DNA of 64,000 bases from Xylaria sp. FL1777 (lineage: Eukaryota; Ascomycota; Sordariomycetes; Xylariales; Xylariaceae). Below, one piece after another: positions 47,342 through 59,135 of the stretch. The stretch covers positions 1 through 64,000 of the forward strand of contig MU400639.1 of the NCBI GenBank assembly GCA_022578965.1, read 5' to 3'. Within the stretch, counting starts at the first letter, position 1. Each line of letters begins with the position of its first letter. Made by a program: the position numbers and the translations under genes. The notes beneath the pieces are model-generated. The model made no database searches. It was not told the origin of the DNA and saw only the letters and a list, made by a program, of their open reading frames with translations.

Positions 47342-47434
47342 ATGCCGACCATCGCGAATTTTCTAAATCGCTACTTCAACAAGGAGCAACGCAAGTGCTG
47401 CAGACAACCCATCATCCCCCAAGCTTCGGCCTGA
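47342..47434 (+). other. Upstream ORF in the RCE1 leader
   Basis: A 30-codon frame beginning MPTIANFLNRYFNKEQR and ending in TGA, 10 bases before the RCE1 start codon. It is free of introns and the start ATG (CGATGCCG) is in a moderate context. If the RCE1 transcript begins upstream of 47342, this frame would be translated first and could reduce RCE1 translation. It could also be chance. Confidence 0.35.
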
Positions 47435-47444
47435 CTGACCGAAC

Positions 47445-48652
47445 ATGCTAGACAAACCACCACCAATCAGCACCGGCAGCGCAGCCGCGCTTCTCGTGAG
47501 TCTATCCATTTATTTACTTACTCATTCATTCATTCATACATACATATAAGCGTACACGAGTCCCGCAACTTTAGCCGCGCGGTGGATGCTACTTGTACAC
47601 GCTTGGCGATAAGAGACTGCATAATGACAAGCAACGCTTCCTGACCAGGTTATTTATACTCTTATCTACGTGGTACCATTCTATCTGTCATCAACCACGC
47701 GCCCGTCGAGGACTCTCTCGCGGGATGCGCCGTCGGTGATCCGGGCCCGCATTACGTCCGTCTCCCTAAGCTGTGTCGCCTGTTCTCTCATCACCTTCGT
47801 CATCCTCACGTCGCAGGGCCGGGCCACCAATGGCGAGGCCCTCCATTCCATGGGCTACTGGCCCCTGGGCCTTGCCGAGGCCGGCAGGTCTCTACTTTTA
47901 ACCGCCATCCTCTTCAGCGGCCCGTTGTACGAGACCCTCCTCGTTGACGGGGCGTGGAGACAGTGGTTGAGCCTACACCCTGTGTCCAGCCTCTTCAGCG
48001 AATGGACACGCTGGCGCAATATCGTCGCTGTACGTTCTAGTCTTTATCATTACCTCGTTTTCTTTCGCATTCCGACTTCATCGTCGCATTTTTATTAGAC
48101 ACGTCTACTGACGCGCAGAGGAACAATCAGGGCCCGTTCACGGAGGAGGTACTCTTCCGCTCGGCCTCGGTGCCCCTGATGCTCGTCGCCCAGACGTCCG
48201 TGGCACGGACGATATTCCTGTCGCCCGTCATCTTCGGGCTGGCGCACTTCCACCACTTCTACGAGTTCCGCTTGACGCACGCGCACGAGCCCGTCGTGAC
48301 GGGTCTGCTGCGCTCCCTGCTCCAGTTCACGTACACGTCCCTGTTCGGCGCGTACGCAACATTCCTGTTCCTGCGCACTGGTAGCCTGCTGGCCATCTTC
48401 GTCGTGCATGCCTTCTGCAACACCATGGGACTGCCGCGCTTATGGGGCCGTGTCGAGCCCGCGTCTGATGTGGACGGCTTCGAGGGCAATGAGGATAGAG
48501 ACGGCGGAAGGGCTGGTTCAAAGAGACGCAAGCCATCGATCTTGTGGTCTGTGGTTTACTACGTCTTGCTTGTTGCCGGCGCCGTCGGCTGGTGGAAGAA
48601 TCTAGGTGCTCTTACCATGAGTGGCAATGCTCTCGTTGCTATGAAGATATAG
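47445..48652 (+). CDS. RCE1: CaaX prenyl protease Rce1 (type II, ABI family)
   Basis: ER membrane endopeptidase that cuts the -aaX residues from farnesylated or geranylgeranylated proteins such as Ras. Exons 47445-47495, 47649-48029 and 48119-48652 give 321 residues. The ABI/CAAX protease motif is complete: the Glu-Glu pair in GPFTEEVLFRSA right after the second junction, the His in FGLAHFHHFYEFR, and a further conserved His/Asn in FVVHAFCNTMG. About eight hydrophobic segments fit the known fold. Junctions are phase 0. Intron 1 contains ATTC/ATAC tetranucleotide repeats (47521-47547). The DnaJ protein in the same window ends in a CaaX box, although Ydj1-type boxes are usually cut by Ste24. 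Confidence 0.94.
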
Positions 48653-49209
48653 TACTGCTTGTAAGATCTTGCGATAGGCATCTCGACCTAACTATGAGCA
48701 AAGAGGGATGAATAAGCAAGCATATAAATATATCACTAAATAGCCACTCAACTATGGAGTACAAATTGTTTTTGATTTTTATTTCTCTCGCTTGTGATGC
48801 TGCAAAACAAAATATTATTGAGCAGTGATATCTTCTCCTTTTTGCCTCTGTACTATTTCTACAGCATGATCCGCTAGCTCTGCTTGTCCTTAGATCATAT
48901 GCCCAACCGATTTCTCGACTCGCGGGCTCAATAGTGGATAGACATTTAGACGCCATCGTTAACGTGGAACTTGGCTTACTTCTAGGTATCTGGTCTTGTT
49001 TGCATGAGCACTGACTCGGACCTAAGATAGGCAGCAGGTTGGAGGGTAGGGACAGCGATGTTGAAGCTTCTTAATCGAGCTTCACCTCATACATCAATAA
49101 CTGTCGAGCCCAATGTGCCGAATATAAATCTCAGGCGCTTCATGCGCCTGGAGAAATGGGGAGTGGAGTATTAGCGCTTGTTTCATCGAATCACGGTCAA
49201 CGAGTAGTT
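48653..49209. other. Convergent intergenic spacer
   Basis: Tail-to-tail spacer of 0.56 kb between RCE1 and MMM1, containing both 3' UTRs. TCAGGCGCTTCATGCGCCTGGA near 49132 is a good inverted repeat that could form a hairpin in the transcripts. No gene is supported. Confidence 0.45.
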
Positions 49210-50578
49210 TCAGCGCTGCAAATTCAAGTCCAGACCTGGTAAAGTGCCTGGCATGCTGAACGAGCCAGTTCCGCTGCCATCGTCTCGCTCTCGTGCCCGT
49301 CTATACCGCAGATGGTCTTGATTCAATTCAAGCCTCCCATTGGCTCCAGCAGCAGAAGACTCAGCCTGGGCCTCCTTACGGTTCTCCTCATGGAGATTGT
49401 TCACAACTTCGCGGCCTTTACCTTTACCAGTACTGCTGGTAGTAGACGATAGGCCATCAAGGCCGTCGTCGCCAGCAGCCCGAGTATTTTTCATTCTTGG
49501 CCACAAGCTAGGGAGCGCTATTTCTTGAAAACGAGGCTCGACAGCACGTTCGTCGAACCAGCGGTGGAGACGTGACTCGATGAGCTGAGCAATCTTAGGT
49601 ACGTCCTGCAAGCGCGAGCGGCTGCCCACAAGGCTACGAATCGAGAAATCGAGCCTATAATCGTCGAGAAAGCTGAACGTCATCATTGTCGGTGTTGACT
49701 GCGAGGGGTTCGAGGGTATAAATGAGATACTCAGTGTCCCGCTGAATCGCACGACACTAACAGCCAGCGCAACTGGCAGAGCAGCTGTTAATCGCTGCGG
49801 ATAATTTAGCAGGAGTTTGGTCTCGAGTGCCATTGTAATCATGTCGCTCAGGTCCACGTCCATGCGCGCCTCGAGGCGGGAGCCCTCCAGTAATCTTGCA
49901 CGAGCTGCAGCACCGCCGCCGTTCCTGTTTTCCAGACTCATCCCATCCTCATCTACGGGAATGATACGACAGTTGCTAAAGATGGGGAAGTCTTCGCCAA
50001 GTGTAAGCTCGGTGACCTTTATCTCATCGAGGAAGTCCGGGCGCGAGGTGCCGTTTAGAGCCTTGGTGAGAGAGTTGAGGATGGCGTCATCATGCTGGGC
50101 ATCGCTCCTAAACTGCGCAATTGTCTGGGCCACCAGCACATTGAACCAGTCCAACGACTCGGGCTGATGGCTGTCAACATTGTAGTATGTTTTGTTTAAA
50201 ATGGATCCGATGGTAAGTGTGGGTGCGTTACGTAAAACGCTCGGCTTCTTCTTATTGAGCGCAGGCTGTGGCTGTCTTGTATTTGGCGTCCGCAAGGAGA
50301 GGAGGGACTGTCGATGGGCGAGGGTGCGGGATCGACGCTCTGTGGCACGGATGGATGCCCTCACTTCGGCAGAGGGAGGGTCGCCAAAGATGAAGAATTT
50401 GATAAAGGCTGCTAGCAGGAGGACGACGGAGAGCTGGCCGACAACGAGGCCTTGAGTGAACGACAAGCTGCTCGAAATAAACATGTCAGCCATACGAGTC
50501 GAGGACAAAGGGGCGCACTTTGCGCGGGCTGGTTTACGTCGGCTCTGGCCTCGTCGGACACAGGTCGTCCGCAGCCAT
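49210..50578 (-). CDS. MMM1: Maintenance of mitochondrial morphology protein 1 (ERMES subunit)
   Basis: ER-anchored subunit of the ERMES complex, which tethers ER to mitochondria and moves phospholipids. Exons 50578-50538 and 50470-49210 give 433 residues. Exon 1 encodes a short luminal tail MAADDLCPTRPEPT, joined in phase to SLSFTQGLVVGQLSVVLL, the conserved start of the single membrane helix (about residues 15-38). The SMP lipid-transfer domain follows: ESLDWFNVLVAQTIAQFR, VTELTLGEDFPIFSNCRI, and LVGSRSRLQDVPKIAQLIES. The C-terminal 100 residues are polar and low in complexity, as in other filamentous fungi. The longer single-exon reading starting at 50508 is not used because the family begins as given here. 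Confidence 0.93.
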
Positions 50579-51211
50579 GGTCGTGGATGAACGCGAATCT
50601 ATGTAATGTGAGGCATTGAAGTTCTTTGGAGTTGAATTAGTCGCCTCTCCGTGATAATGATGACACATTCATGTTGAGAGAAGATTGTTTGTTTCAGTGG
50701 AAGTTGTCTGTGGGGAATATAGAAAGCGCATTGAGTAGGTAGATTTAGATTTACTGTAAGTGCTTTACTGAAGTACTGAAGTGCTGAAGAGCTGAAGCTA
50801 AGCTTGAAGCTCGAATGCCTTATCTTATCGAGATGACGTAGCTTGTACTCCTGCTATGCAAGCCAATTGCCCTTAACTGAAAGTAGCGAGGACTTTGTTG
50901 GTTTGGTAGCGGCTACCTAAATCCACCAAGGTGGTACCTTACAGTGTGACCCCTGTTAGGTGACAATGTACGGTATCATTTCAACCTGCACCTATTAGAC
51001 AGATACTTACCCAGGTAGTTAATACTAACATCAATACCTATCTTAAACGACAACCATCTTGAACATTTGCGCGCATCATATCATCAAATCTAGACATAAC
51101 ACAACCTACTGTCTATAATCAGTCTCCTAATTGTAACTCGCGCCTCGATAATCACAGCATCTACGTAACACAGCCTTGTCAAGATAGGCCCGGGCCGCGC
51201 AAGCCATCAAG
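50579..51211. promoter_or_regulatory. Divergent promoter region, MMM1 / VPS45
   Basis: A 0.63 kb spacer between outward-reading genes. It has a GTACTGAAGTGCTGAAGAGCTGAAGC direct repeat (three imperfect copies of CTGAAG) near 50772 and CAGGTAGTTA-type half sites near 51012. No gene is supported. Confidence 0.5.
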
Positions 51212-53042
51212 ATGGATATTGTCCAGGCCGTCTCCGGCTACATCTCCAAGATGGCGTCGGCCGGAGACAGCGCATTTGGCGGTCCATCTGCGAAGATGAA
51301 GATTCTGCTCCTGGACAGCGACACCGTTCCAATTGTGTCAACAGCCATCACTCAGTCGTCTCTCCTCAATCATGAGATTTATCTCACAGACCGCCTAGAT
51401 AATCAGAACCGTGAGAAGATGCGACATCTGCGGTGTCTCTGCTTCGTTCGCCCGTCGCCAGATTCAATCCAGTTCCTCATCGATGAGCTTCGTGATCCGA
51501 AGTACGGGGAATACTACCTCTACTTCAGCAATGTTGTCAAGAAGTCATCGCTCGAGCGGCTGGCCGAGGCTGATGATCATGAAGTCGTTAAGTCTGTGCA
51601 GGAGCACTTCGCTGACTTTATTGTCATTAACCCAGACCTCTTTTCTCTTGATATGACCCTTCCTCGGCAAAGGTTATGGAGCGGCACCCCTGATATGTGG
51701 AACTCAGACTCATTACAACGGACCACCGAGGGTATCATCGCTGCTTTGCTGGCTCTCAAGAAGAAACCATTAATCCGTTATGAGAAGAACAGTCTGTTGG
51801 CAAGGAAACTGGCATCCGAGGTGCGATATCAGATTACTCAAGAGGAGCAGCTATTTGACTTCCGAAAAGTTGATACGCCACCAATACTGCTTATTCTAGA
51901 CCGGAGAGAAGACCCAGCGACTCCCCTACTAAACCAGTGGACATATCAAGCCATGGTGCATCAGCTCCTAGGTATTCACAATGGAAGAGTTGACCTGGGC
52001 GATGTACAGGACATCCGGCCAGAGCTTAAGGAGATTGTCCTGTCGCAAGATCAAGACCCCTTTTTTAAGAAGAATATGTACTTGAACTTTGGCGACCTCG
52101 GAGGGAACATAAAGGATTATGTAGAGCAGTATCAGTCGAAAACGAAAAACAACGCCAACATCGAGTCGATAGCAGACATGAAACGCTTCATCGAAGAATA
52201 TCCAGAATTCCGCCAACTCTCAGGAAACGTCAGCAAGCACGTCACCTTAGTCTCTGAGCTGAGCCGAAGGGTGGGTGCAGAAAACTTGTTGGAAGTCAGT
52301 GAAGTTGAGCAAAGTCTCGCCTGCAATGATAACCATGCTGCAGATTTAAAGGTGCGTCTACGACCCGTTCTCTATAGTATCAGCAGCCAACTAACGTCAG
52401 TAGAATGTACAAAAACTCATTCAACATCCTTCGGTTACGCCAGAGAACAAAGTTAGCCTGGTTGCGCTGTACGCCTTACGCTATGAGAAACATCCTTCAA
52501 ACTCATTAGCCATGCTTGTTGACCTATTAACTGCCGCTGGTGGTGTGCCCACTCGTCAAGCCGACTTAGTTGCAAAACTTCTCATATACCACAGCTCGCT
52601 GCAGCAATCTCAAGCAGCAGGCGGCATTGCAGACATTTTCGAGTCGGGCGGCATCTTTTCCGGTGCTAGGGCTATCAAGGGTTTAAAAGGCGTCGAGAAT
52701 GTCTATACGCAGCACTCTCCACGCTTGGAGACGACTCTACAAGATATGATCAAAGGTAAGCTCCGGGATCAACAGTATCCGTTCGTTGAGGGAGGTGGCA
52801 CTACACGAGACAAGCCCCAAGACATCGTTGTGTTCATAATCGGAGGAGCAACATACGAGGAGGCTAAGACGGTGGCCAGTATAAATGCCTCTTCACCTGG
52901 AGTCAGAGCTGTGCTGGGAGGGTCTACCATTCATAACGGCGCTACATTCCTAGAGGAAGTCGATGACGCCGTGTCTTCTTGGCCAGAACCTCCTCCGACC
53001 ACAGCAGCTGGCCGGCTGCGGAAGGAGATTGGCCGAAGATAG
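51212..53042 (+). CDS. VPS45: Sec1/Munc18 protein Vps45
   Basis: Regulator of the syntaxin Tlg2/Pep12 that drives vesicle fusion between Golgi and endosomes on the route to the vacuole. Exons 51212-52351 and 52404-53042 give 592 residues, standard for Vps45. Signatures: MDIVQAVSGYISKM at the start, KILLLDSDTVPIVS, the loop LLILDRREDPATPLLNQWTYQ that is diagnostic of SM proteins, and VVFIIGGATYEEAK near the C-terminus. The junction is phase 0 (AADLK-NVQKLIQHP). The short 52-nt intron has a CTAAC branch site 9 bases before the TAG. The Asp/Arg pair in DRREDP is intact. Confidence 0.95.
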
Positions 53043-54115
53043 ATGAAGGCCAATTCCCTCCTTGTTTTCATATTATTGTATCTCTATTGCATGGTAGCGG
53101 AGTGTCAAAGGTTTAATGACGGATCAAGAAATCTAGTAGGGAGCCCAAGATGAGTCCGAAATTTACTATATAGCAATATTAGGAACTCGGCACGAGTGTT
53201 AGTGCTAACTTATTATGCGGTTTGTGGCGGTGCGGTCCACCTCGTAGCCTCCGTTTTGCCATCGGTATGTTGACTCCACTGGCGCACCGTATTAATGGAA
53301 ACCGAACCGTCAGGCCGCCGGGTTATTGTTACGAAACAACCTTAGCCCGGCCCGGGGGGAGAACCCCTTCTGATAGACATACAGACCAAGGTCACGTGAC
53401 GACTCACCAGGCTCAAGGTAATCCAATTCTCAAATATTCAGTCATCTTCTATGTCTATATAACTACCATCCTCCCTGTATCTAGTCGCTCCTTTAGTTTA
53501 TTTCCTTAGCTATCAATCTAACTAACACTACTGTATGGTCTATCATTCTATACAATTGACTCTTACATGTAACTGCACTACATCTAGGAGTCTCCTCGTC
53601 TATTGTTACCTGCAAATCAAGAACCCCCGACATGAATACGTCCCTACTTACGCAGAGATATTTTTAAGGTTGCGTTTTTTTAGCCTAAATCACTAGCTGC
53701 AAATTAGCTTCATTAAATTTATAAGACATCTTATAACGCTAGAGCTGTGGCTTGCTAATCTGTCAGAGTGTGACTTGCCTGTAGCTGGAGCTGTGGCTGC
53801 GTTGGAGTAGGTACCCCAATAGTCGAATCGAGCCCAAATTTAAAGTTCGCTAGCATTAAAGACATTGTTAAGTAGCAGAAACAGTATGGCTTCGTACAGA
53901 ATAATAGCGGCAGTTCTAGCGATTCTAAAGCACTTCATTGTATTGTTGTTGAACCTGAAATGGTAGAGTAATTGGTGATTGACGTTGGTGCCGAAAAGTG
54001 GGGTGGTCGAAAATACGGTGCGCTCCGTCGTGCCAGCCGTTAACTACTGACCAACTGCGGGGGACACCCAACTCTGACAGCTGTGAACTCCATTTAGATA
54101 TAACTGCACATAGGT
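53043..54115. other. Spacer at the change from housekeeping to accessory genes
   Basis: A 1.1 kb spacer between VPS45 and the ankyrin gene, tail to tail. From 53640 to 53780 it is AT-rich with many AGCT/GCTA steps, loosely like the block at the left edge, and may be an eroded repeat. AGCTGTGGCT occurs twice (near 53744 and 53787). The 95-codon ORF at 53222-53509 is not recognised. Confidence 0.4.
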
Positions 54116-55565
54116 TTATAGCTTCGCTCCCCTCTCCAAGAGTAGCAAAGCAATCTCCTCATTCTCGTTGCCGGAAGCCAGGTGAAGGGGACGAAGATTT
54201 CTCCCATCCGTGTTTTCCAAATCAATATCAGCCCCTATCTCAAGAATTCTCTTCATCACATCCACATTACTTTGTAAGGCAGCAAAATGAACGATATTGA
54301 ACCCCCTCATGCCCACAAGATCAGTTCTCGCTCCATATCTAAGAAGTAGATCAACCATATCGAGCCTCGAATAGATTATAGCTCTCTCCAAAGCCGAATT
54401 ATCCTTAATGGTTCTTTGCTCTATTTGCTTGGTCCCTTCTGTCAGGAGAAGCTCGACCACGTCTATCCGTTTGGCCTGGACTGCTAAATAGAGTGGAGTA
54501 ACTCCATCGGTTCCTACGGCATCAATATCGGCACCCTCTTGAATAAGAAGTCGAGCCACATCAAGAGTCAATCCTTTATCGAACTGGACTACGAAATGGA
54601 GGGGTGTCCACATGTCTTCCCCAGAATCGTTGACGTCAGCTCCATAGTCAAGTAATAGCTGGATTATCTCCGTGTGCGCTTCGTAGGCGGATATGATAAG
54701 AGCTGTGGAGCATTTTCCAGTGTTTCTAATGCTCACGTCTGTGCCCCGTTCTAGCAAGAACTGGACAACATCGGTATTACCTTTTAAACAAGCACCATGC
54801 AGTGCCGTTTTGCCCTCGTTATTGGTTGCGTCGATGTCCGCTCCGAGGTCAAGAAGAAGGCGGCAGACCTCCAGCTGTCCGACCCGGGCAGCTATTATGA
54901 GTGGTGTCCAGTCATCATCTTCTCGCGAGTCAACATCGACTCCGCGTTCGACGTATGCCTTGATCAAACCAAGGTTACCCTTCTGGGCTGCAAAGTGAAT
55001 TGGCTTCCACTCGCTATCAGGTTTTCTCTCGGATTTCGAATTCAGTATACTTGCTGATACTTCGTTAATGTCGATCCTTTCGTCTACTAGTTGACCTGCG
55101 ACCTCTTTAAGTACTTCTGAGAAACTTCTTGAACTAGTGGATCGTTCCTTTCTCTTGGATGTGTCAGTCTCCTCAGTGACTCCGGCAAATTGCGGTCGTT
55201 TCCTGTGCGACTTTCCAGTCCCAGATTGATCCTTTGAAAGGAGCGTGTCAAGCATGGACTCCATTGTTCGGACACGGGATACCCCGGCTTGGAATTTGAG
55301 GGTGGGACGCAAGATTTCCTCATCGGCAGAGTCATCATCGACATGAGTACCGTCTTCAATGATTGTAGCATATTTCTCTGTTTCATGTGGATCTGGCCCA
55401 ACACCAGATGGACTGTTAATATACCTTAGTACGCGAGACTAATTATATAGCATTAGGAACCTACCCCGCAGTATCTTCTGCTAATGGAAACCTCAATCGA
55501 CGCAGTCCGTTTCCTAGCGGCTTTGGTCTTGACCCGGAGGGATTGACTACTCCGATCTTTGGCAT
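54116..55565 (-). CDS. Ankyrin-repeat protein
   Basis: Exons 55565-55465 and 55412-54116 give 465 residues. A polar N-terminal region of about 150 residues with basic and Ser-rich stretches is followed by nine or so ankyrin repeats from WKPIHFAAQKGNLGLIKAYV to the C-terminus (EEIALLLLERGAKL). The repeats are well formed, with TPL, LLL and GAD(I/V)(D/N) at the expected spacing. No catalytic domain is seen. Ankyrin arrays bind protein partners. The 5' end comes from joining a short first exon (MPKIGVVNPSGSRPKPLGNG) in phase; the alternative is a start within exon 2. It lies beside an ankyrin-kinase gene on the same strand. Confidence 0.88.
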
Positions 55566-56785
55566 CGTGCTCCGATTACTTTTGTTTATCGAACTTCTGT
55601 AATGAACTCAAGCTTAATTATTTTTAAGGGGATTGAAGGACACATGACATATTAAGCAGTTGATAAAAAGAACAAGTTGATTAGATAGTTAAATGTCAGG
55701 GCGATGTCCGAGTACGAAGAATAAGGCAAGCACTCGTTGGCGGCACCTTAGCAGAGTACTTAGAAGAAGGCAAACATGCAGCTACACAGCCATATAAACC
55801 AATAAAGGGTGTGAGAGGGGCGATGCATGCTTTATCCACAGCACCAGGCTATGTCATGGTCCCTTGAACATGGAGTGAGGTGGAAGGGCGTTTTTCGCAT
55901 TGGAAACTTCTGCATTATTGATCAAGAGTGGTCTGTCTGGACTTTTCTGGACCTATGTGGTTGCAGGAGCATAGGCGGCTGCCTCGGCGCAGCACTTGCG
56001 CATCGGTCTCCCCAACTGTGCCCTGATGCCTGCTGGTTGGGCAACAATACATCAATACTTCGACAGTACATCCATTATCAATGACTCTTCTCATTCTTTT
56101 TCGGCGCTGCTGATTTATATTGCCTTCGTGTGCATTAGCAAGTCCCGTAACCTCAGTAAAGCGGCATTGCATGAAAGCGTGCCCCTGCATCTAGCCACGA
56201 CGGACGAAGCCGCCTTGGTTGCTCACTAGAACTACATGGAGGTGTAAGACAACACGGGCTTCTAATGCTAGACATAGTGGTTTTTCTGTTCGTAGATCAG
56301 TCATCTGCAACTGTCCAACATTTTTGTGATTGTACAATAAGGGCATAAGTGATTGGAACGATATGATAATTCCATACTAACGGTGCGTTTCCACGATCCC
56401 GATCCCGATCCCAGTGTTCCTTCTTACTTCGTTAGCGGGCTAACGTACCCCATCCTTATTTTGTTTTCATCAAGTGTCAAGATACGGGCTGTAAGGTATA
56501 CGTGAATAGGCTATAGTTGGGAATAGCCTCATATCTGCATCTGTCGATGAAATGGAAAAGTATAGCTCTAGTGCCCATTGAAACTATCGCAGTATTCAAC
56601 ATTTGTAGTCCTCACGCGACAAATATTTTCATACCCCACGTTTAGCTACCTCGTGAACCCGTGAGAGTAATCACCGTTGGTTATGTCAAGTTTGATATAC
56701 TTATGATTGGTGAAGTCAGAATTGAAATCTGCACATTGCACTATGAGTCTAACAAGGGCTTTTGCTTATATAAAGGATCAAATAT
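55566..56785. other. Intergenic spacer inside the accessory block
   Basis: A 1.2 kb spacer between two minus-strand ankyrin genes. It contains CGATCCCGATCCCGATCCC, a three-copy 6-bp tandem, near 56394. ORFs of 85-91 codons at 55827-56229 overlap on opposite strands and lack family features. The region should hold the promoter of the ankyrin gene. Confidence 0.4.
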
Positions 56786-59135
56786 TCAAGGACTCGTCTT
56801 CCTGCTCAGTAAATCGATCACCTGAACATGATTTCTCTTTTGGGCTCTTTCCAATGCAGTTTCGTCGTTTTGGCCACCTCGAATCGCAACATTGGCATGG
56901 TGGGAGACCAATTGACGAACGACTTCCGTAAAGCCTGCCCCTGCCGCCCCGTAAAGAGCGGTTCGATTATCTTTATCTCTCGCATCGACGTCCGCGCCGT
57001 TTGAAAGCAACGCATCGACCGCTTCATCTTTACCCTCCCAGGCGGCCCAATGCAATGGGGTCCGCCCGGATTTATCCCGCGCCTCAATGTCAGATTCTTC
57101 TTGCAAAAGAAAATGAATCATCGAAGCATCTCCCAAAAAGGCAAATACGTGTAAAACTGTTTCCGAACGGCTGCCTCGAATCGAAGGACTGGATGGTTTG
57201 ATACCTAGCTCCACGAACTTCCGGATCACGTTTGAATAGCCGCAATGCGCTATTCTTATCATAGCCTTCGCTGCCTCGGAGTTAGAGTAGCTAAACTCTG
57301 TTAAATCTTGTGTAAGTAGTTTGAACATAAAATCAAATTCTCTGGCAGCATGACCACGCTGTGCTTCATGAGTAGAAGCGCATTTGGATTGGGTCCTTGT
57401 GTTATAAGCCTCTACACGCGCTTGTTCCCTGTGATAAGTGTTAGATTGCTTGTCGAAGACGTTATGTTTTCCCACTCACTCAATCTTCGTCAGCCTGAGG
57501 ACAAGGTCCTTGTTACATTGAAATGCTGCTATAGCGCTAGGCAAAAAACCTGCTTTGTTCGGGTGAAGGATCAAACTGGATAACTCCACCGAGGATGGCC
57601 ATCGAGAATCTTCGAAAACAAGGCGCATTATTTCCTCTTCTTCCCTGGGCAACCAGGCAAGCATATGGAAAACCGTGCTCCCGGTAAGCTCGCTATCCTG
57701 ATCCTTGATTAGGTTACCGCAGAGTACGGTGTGGCACCGCTTGATCAAGCGGGGACAATGCTTGTATGCGACAGATACAATAAGGATTGTTTCCAGGAGG
57801 CCGAACATAGTTTTTCCAGCCAGTAGTGGCAGCTGCTTCGAGACGAAGTATTCTACAACGGAAGATGCTAGCTTCGGATCAGGATTCATTGCAATAACTC
57901 TCCAGAAGCTCTCGCTTCTGTCTAGGCCTTGCGATGAAGTATCTGACTTCAAAACTACAGCCAGAAGCTGGAGTGCAGACGGTCGTCTAGTTTTTGACGG
58001 GTCGAGACAATCGCTAATAACAGAAGCTAGTACTTCCGGAGCTGTCACGGTGCTTTGCGGTATGAAGTTCTTGATTGTTCTTATCCTCTCTTGCCGAGTC
58101 CTCAGCGGTATCCGGGGAAGCTCGCTGTGCGTGAGAACTCTGTATAGCACCGCACCAACTCCCCATATATCAGTCTCTTCAGACCATGTAGTTATGCGTC
58201 CATCCTCTAGTTGATCCTTGACCTCCTAGAAAATATTAGTTCCACGTGATAAATTTCAATCAGTTATGTAGAATCTTCTAGTACCGGGGCCCAATATAGT
58301 CTTGTTCCTGCCAATGACGACGGGGGTTTGCCATCCTCTTCTAACTTGAAGCTTGTCCCAAAATCACCTAATTTAGGAATTACTGTCCTGTCGTGGGTGG
58401 CGATAAGAACTGAAAATCATTTTCAAAGTTAACACAGCTAATTTCGCTTTGCGACGAGAAAACTATGGTACTTACCATTTCCTGGTTTGATGTCGCGATG
58501 TAGAATGGGTCGCCATTCTTTTTCGAATCCCGTGTAGCGGCAAACTGCGCCATTTTTCCTCATTACCTTGAGTCCGTAATGACATCTTGCCAGAGCCGAT
58601 GCTAGGCCTTCCAGTATATCCCAACAAAGCACATGTGGAACAAATCTATATTTTTTTTAGCATTCCCCCCTCTTCGCTGTGATGATTTGTTGGGAACATC
58701 TTACTCGGGGTGATCCATCAGACTCTCCAGGTCTTTCAACCTACAGAATTCTGTATATATTCGCATTTCTGTAGAATCTAATTCATGATGCACGTAGGCT
58801 AAAATATTCGGATGGTCCAGTGTCATGTAGCATCTTAGCTCCATGTCAGTGTCCTGAAGGAGTTTGTCGCGCGAAGCTTTTGATCTAGGTTTTGTGAATT
58901 TGATGATTTTTATTGCATACTCCTGATGATACCGTCAGTGACTAACTTCCGTCATAATCTGTATGTGTTGGAACCGAGAGGGACAAACCCCGAGACATGA
59001 GGTACACTTCACCTGGTATACCTCGCCGTATGCACCTCTGCCCAGAAAGTTCGCATCGGTCTTGGAGTCGAACGTGTGTGGCTGACAGCGCTCTTCGGGG
59101 CGATACCGAACAATCGCCTTTGAGAGGTCCTCCAT
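56786..59135 (-). CDS. NEK-like protein kinase fused to ankyrin repeats
   Basis: Six exons: 59135-59013, 58922-58705, 58645-58476, 58409-58285, 58225-57480 and 57428-56786, giving 674 residues. The N-terminal kinase is complete and looks active: Gly loop LGRGAYGEVYQ (about 31-41), Lys46 in EYAIKI, HRDIKPGN with Asp165, DFG at 186-188 in KLGDFGTSF, and WAPEV. The HRD-DFG region is most like the NIMA/NEK group. A helical linker of about 200 residues follows, then C-terminal ankyrin repeats (GRTPLHWAAWEGKDEAVDAL, NRTALYGAAGAGFTEVVRQL). All phases agree. It is divergent from the HeLo-pseudokinase gene. A role in signalling upstream of that gene is only an inference from position. Confidence 0.88.

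Noticed and set aside
47521..47547. CATTCATTCATTCATACATAC array as a mobile or CRISPR-like repeat
   Set aside because: It is a plain tetranucleotide microsatellite within RCE1 intron 1.
49210..50508. MMM1 as a single-exon gene starting MSSTRMADMF
   Set aside because: The family starts with a short tail directly before SLSFTQG; an upstream exon with matching phase and a normal 67-nt intron explains this better.
53222..53509. 95-codon plus-strand ORF after VPS45
   Set aside because: No recognisable protein and no sign of splicing; lies in 3' flanking DNA with changing composition.
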